This document shows positions 5,961-7,185 of a stretch of DNA of 7,185 nucleotides, piece by piece. The notes beneath the pieces are model-generated. The model ran no database searches, was not told the DNA's origin, and worked only from the letters and a program-made list of their open reading frames with translations. The DNA is from Methylococcaceae bacterium (GTDB lineage Bacteria > Pseudomonadota > Gammaproteobacteria > Methylococcales > Methylococcaceae). Position 1 is the stretch's first letter, and each line of letters begins with the position of its first letter. The stretch covers positions 1 to 7,185 of the forward strand of contig SXQV01000206.1 in assembly GCA_005792805.1 (NCBI GenBank), written 5' to 3'. A program made the position numbers and the translations under genes.

Positions 5961-5976
5961 TGGCACGTGTTCTGCC
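5961..5976 (+). promoter_or_regulatory. Sigma-54 (-24/-12) promoter of glnK-amtB
   Basis: TGGCACG-N4-CTGCC carries a perfect -24 element and a near-consensus -12 element. The invariant GG (5962-5963) and GC (5974-5975) are exactly 10 bases apart. The predicted start site is near 5987, giving a leader of about 53 bases. Sigma-54/NtrC control of glnK-amtB is well established in proteobacteria, which supports the call. Confidence 0.87.
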
Positions 5977-6039
5977 TTGTAATTATCGAGATGCCCGATC
6001 AACCCATCCGATTGAACCAGACGAAGGAGAACTATCCCC

Positions 6040-6378
6040 ATGAAATTAGTGACCGCCATTCTCAAACCATTCAAGCTGGACGATGTGCGCGAGGCATTGT
6101 CGGAAGCCGGAATTCCCGGCATTACCGTGACCGAGGTCAAAGGGTTTGGCCGACAGAAAGGCCATACCGAGCTCTACCGGGGTGCGGAATATGTCGTCGA
6201 TTTTTTACCCAAGATCAAACTGGAAGTAGCGGTGACCGACGAGCAGCTGGAAAAGGCACTGGATGCCATTGCCCACACGGCTAATACCGGCAAGATTGGT
6301 GATGGAAAGATCTTCGTGACCAATCTCGAACAGGTTATCCGTATTCGCACCGGTGAAACCGGTTCTGATGCACTCTAA
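6040..6378 (+). CDS. glnK: Nitrogen regulatory protein P-II, GlnK
   Basis: This 112-residue protein has the family's usual length and is nearly collinear with E. coli GlnK/GlnB. P-II proteins are trimers that sense ATP/ADP and 2-oxoglutarate and are uridylylated by GlnD according to glutamine supply. The T-loop is intact, with the modification site Tyr51 in YRGAEYVVDFLP (46-57). The signatures KPFKLDDVREAL (9-20), EVKGFGRQKGH (32-42), TGKIGDGKIFV (83-93) and RIRTGE (101-106) are present. The T-loop Val-Asp after Tyr51 looks GlnB-like. However, a sigma-54 promoter upstream and amtB only 16 bases downstream identify it as GlnK by context. Its expected target is AmtB, whose pore deuridylylated GlnK plugs through the T-loop under nitrogen excess. 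AAGGAGA lies nine bases before the ATG. Confidence 0.97.
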   Translation: MKLVTAILKPFKLDDVREALSEAGIPGITVTEVKGFGRQKGHTELYRGAEYVVDFLPKIKLEVAVTDEQLEKALDAIAHTANTGKIGDGKIFVTNLEQVIRIRTGETGSDAL

Positions 6379-6394
6379 AACCGGGGTAAACGCC

Positions 6395-7185
6395 ATGAAA
6401 AAATACGCTTCAACTTTCTTTGCTGCGGTCCTGTGGTTGGGCCATGTGAATTTTGTCCATGCTGACCCTGCTGTGCCTGTGCCGGATAAGGGCGATGTGG
6501 CCTGGGTAATCGTGGCCACACTGCTTGTCACGCTGATGGTGATTCCCGGCCTGGCGCTGTTTTATGGCGGCATGGTGCGGGCAAAGAACATGCTGTCGAT
6601 TTTGATGCAGGTATTTGTAATTTTCTCGCTCATGGGAATTTTGTGGGCGGTCTATGGCTACAGCATCGCCTTCACCGAAGGGAACGCCTTCTTTGGCGGG
6701 CTGGATAAGGTTTTCCTCATGGGTATCACGCCCGCATCGGTGGCCGCGACCTTCAGCAAGGGTGTGGTGATCCCCGAATACCTTTATGTTGCCTTTCAGC
6801 TGACCTTCGCGTGCCTGACTCCGGCACTGATTGTGGGCGCCTTCGCTGAACGGATGAAATTTGCCGCCGTTCTGCTGTTCACGGTGATCTGGTTCACCTT
6901 TGCCTACCTGCCCATGGCGCACATGGTCTGGTACTGGGCAGGCCCGGATGCCTATACCAGTCCGGAAGCGGCTGAAGCGGCTGGAGCCACGGCTGGATTC
7001 CTGTTCCAGAAAGGCGCACTGGATTTCGCCGGTGGCACGGTGGTTCATATCAATGCCGGGATTGCTGGCCTCATCGGCTGCATCATGGTGGGTAAACGGG
7101 TTGGTTTTGGTAAGGAATCGATGGTGCCGCATAGCGTGGTGATGACCATGATTGGTGCGTCCCTGCTTTGGGTCGGCTGGTTCGG
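6395..7185 (+). CDS. amtB: Ammonium transporter AmtB, 3' part beyond window
   Basis: The first 263 codons of an Amt/MEP/Rh-family inner-membrane ammonium channel are present; the gene continues past the right edge. The N-terminus (MKKY..., hydrophobic to about 21, then His-Ala-Asp) looks like the cleaved signal peptide known for AmtB. Membrane helices follow from about residue 35. Pore residues inferred by alignment with E. coli are Phe134 and Phe138 (E. coli Phe103/Phe107), Trp179 (Trp148), Asp210 (Asp160) and His218 (His168), within DFAGGTVVHINAG (210-222). About 19 extra residues lie between Trp179 and Asp210 relative to E. coli (GPDAYTSPEAAEAA region), a length variant I recall from other proteobacterial AmtBs. 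The start is 16 bases after the glnK stop, with a weak GGGG Shine-Dalgarno, so it should be cotranscribed with glnK and coupled to it. Confidence 0.95.
   Translation, partial: MKKYASTFFAAVLWLGHVNFVHADPAVPVPDKGDVAWVIVATLLVTLMVIPGLALFYGGMVRAKNMLSILMQVFVIFSLMGILWAVYGYSIAFTEGNAFFGGLDKVFLMGITPASVAATFSKGVVIPEYLYVAFQLTFACLTPALIVGAFAERMKFAAVLLFTVIWFTFAYLPMAHMVWYWAGPDAYTSPEAAEAAGATAGFLFQKGALDFAGGTVVHINAGIAGLIGCIMVGKRVGFGKESMVPHSVVMTMIGASLLWVGWF

Larger units (their letters stand above)
5705..6039. other. Intergenic control region between the lipoprotein gene and glnK
   Basis: This 335-base gap holds the terminator of the upstream unit (5726-5751), an NtrC-like dyad (5836-5852), a sigma-54 promoter (5961-5976) and the glnK ribosome binding site (AAGGAGA, 6024-6030). 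The open frames within it, including a 60-codon one on the - strand, look like chance. Between the NtrC-like dyad and the promoter I see no clear IHF consensus. Confidence 0.7.

Noticed and set aside
5953..5967. A second TGGCA just before the glnK promoter, as an alternative -24 element
   Set aside because: No GC dinucleotide falls at the required 10-base spacing, unlike the TGGCACG at 5961.
6410..7132. A 240-codon open frame on the - strand
   Set aside because: It is antisense to amtB, whose membrane helices and pore residues are clear. The antisense product is His/Arg-rich and unrecognised.

Overview
The window looks like chromosome from a moderately GC-rich Gram-negative proteobacterium. 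It encodes an outer-membrane porin and a lipoprotein, and the GlnK-AmtB pair is of proteobacterial type. A YqiB-type (DUF1249) gene, a family found mainly in Gammaproteobacteria, points to a gammaproteobacterium or a close relative. I cannot name the genus. No tRNA, rRNA, insertion sequence, phage gene or CRISPR array is visible.

Left part (1-1415, + strand): about 210 noncoding bases containing a long imperfect stem-loop precede three closely spaced genes, probably one transcript. They encode a small degenerate PilZ-like protein, a QueD-like 6-carboxytetrahydropterin synthase and a DUF1249 protein. Middle (1435-3585, - strand): a full-length RecQ helicase converges on this cluster. It has an extra C-terminal helix-turn-helix domain and unusual residues in its aromatic-rich loop.

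Right part (3619-7185, + strand): two units that appear to be under nitrogen control. The first is a beta-barrel porin (BBP2/OmpL-like) followed by a small helical lipoprotein and closed by a strong intrinsic terminator. The second is glnK-amtB, with amtB running off the right edge. Each unit has a good sigma-54 -24/-12 promoter with exact GG-N10-GC spacing, and an NtrC-like dyad about 130-145 bp upstream of the predicted start site.

The main inference is that the porin and lipoprotein belong to the same nitrogen-starvation response as GlnK-AmtB. The porin could carry a small nitrogen source across the outer membrane, AmtB would take up ammonium across the inner membrane, and GlnK would gate AmtB and report nitrogen status. 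The promoter elements and gene identities are read from the sequence. The porin substrate and the lipoprotein's role are unknown.
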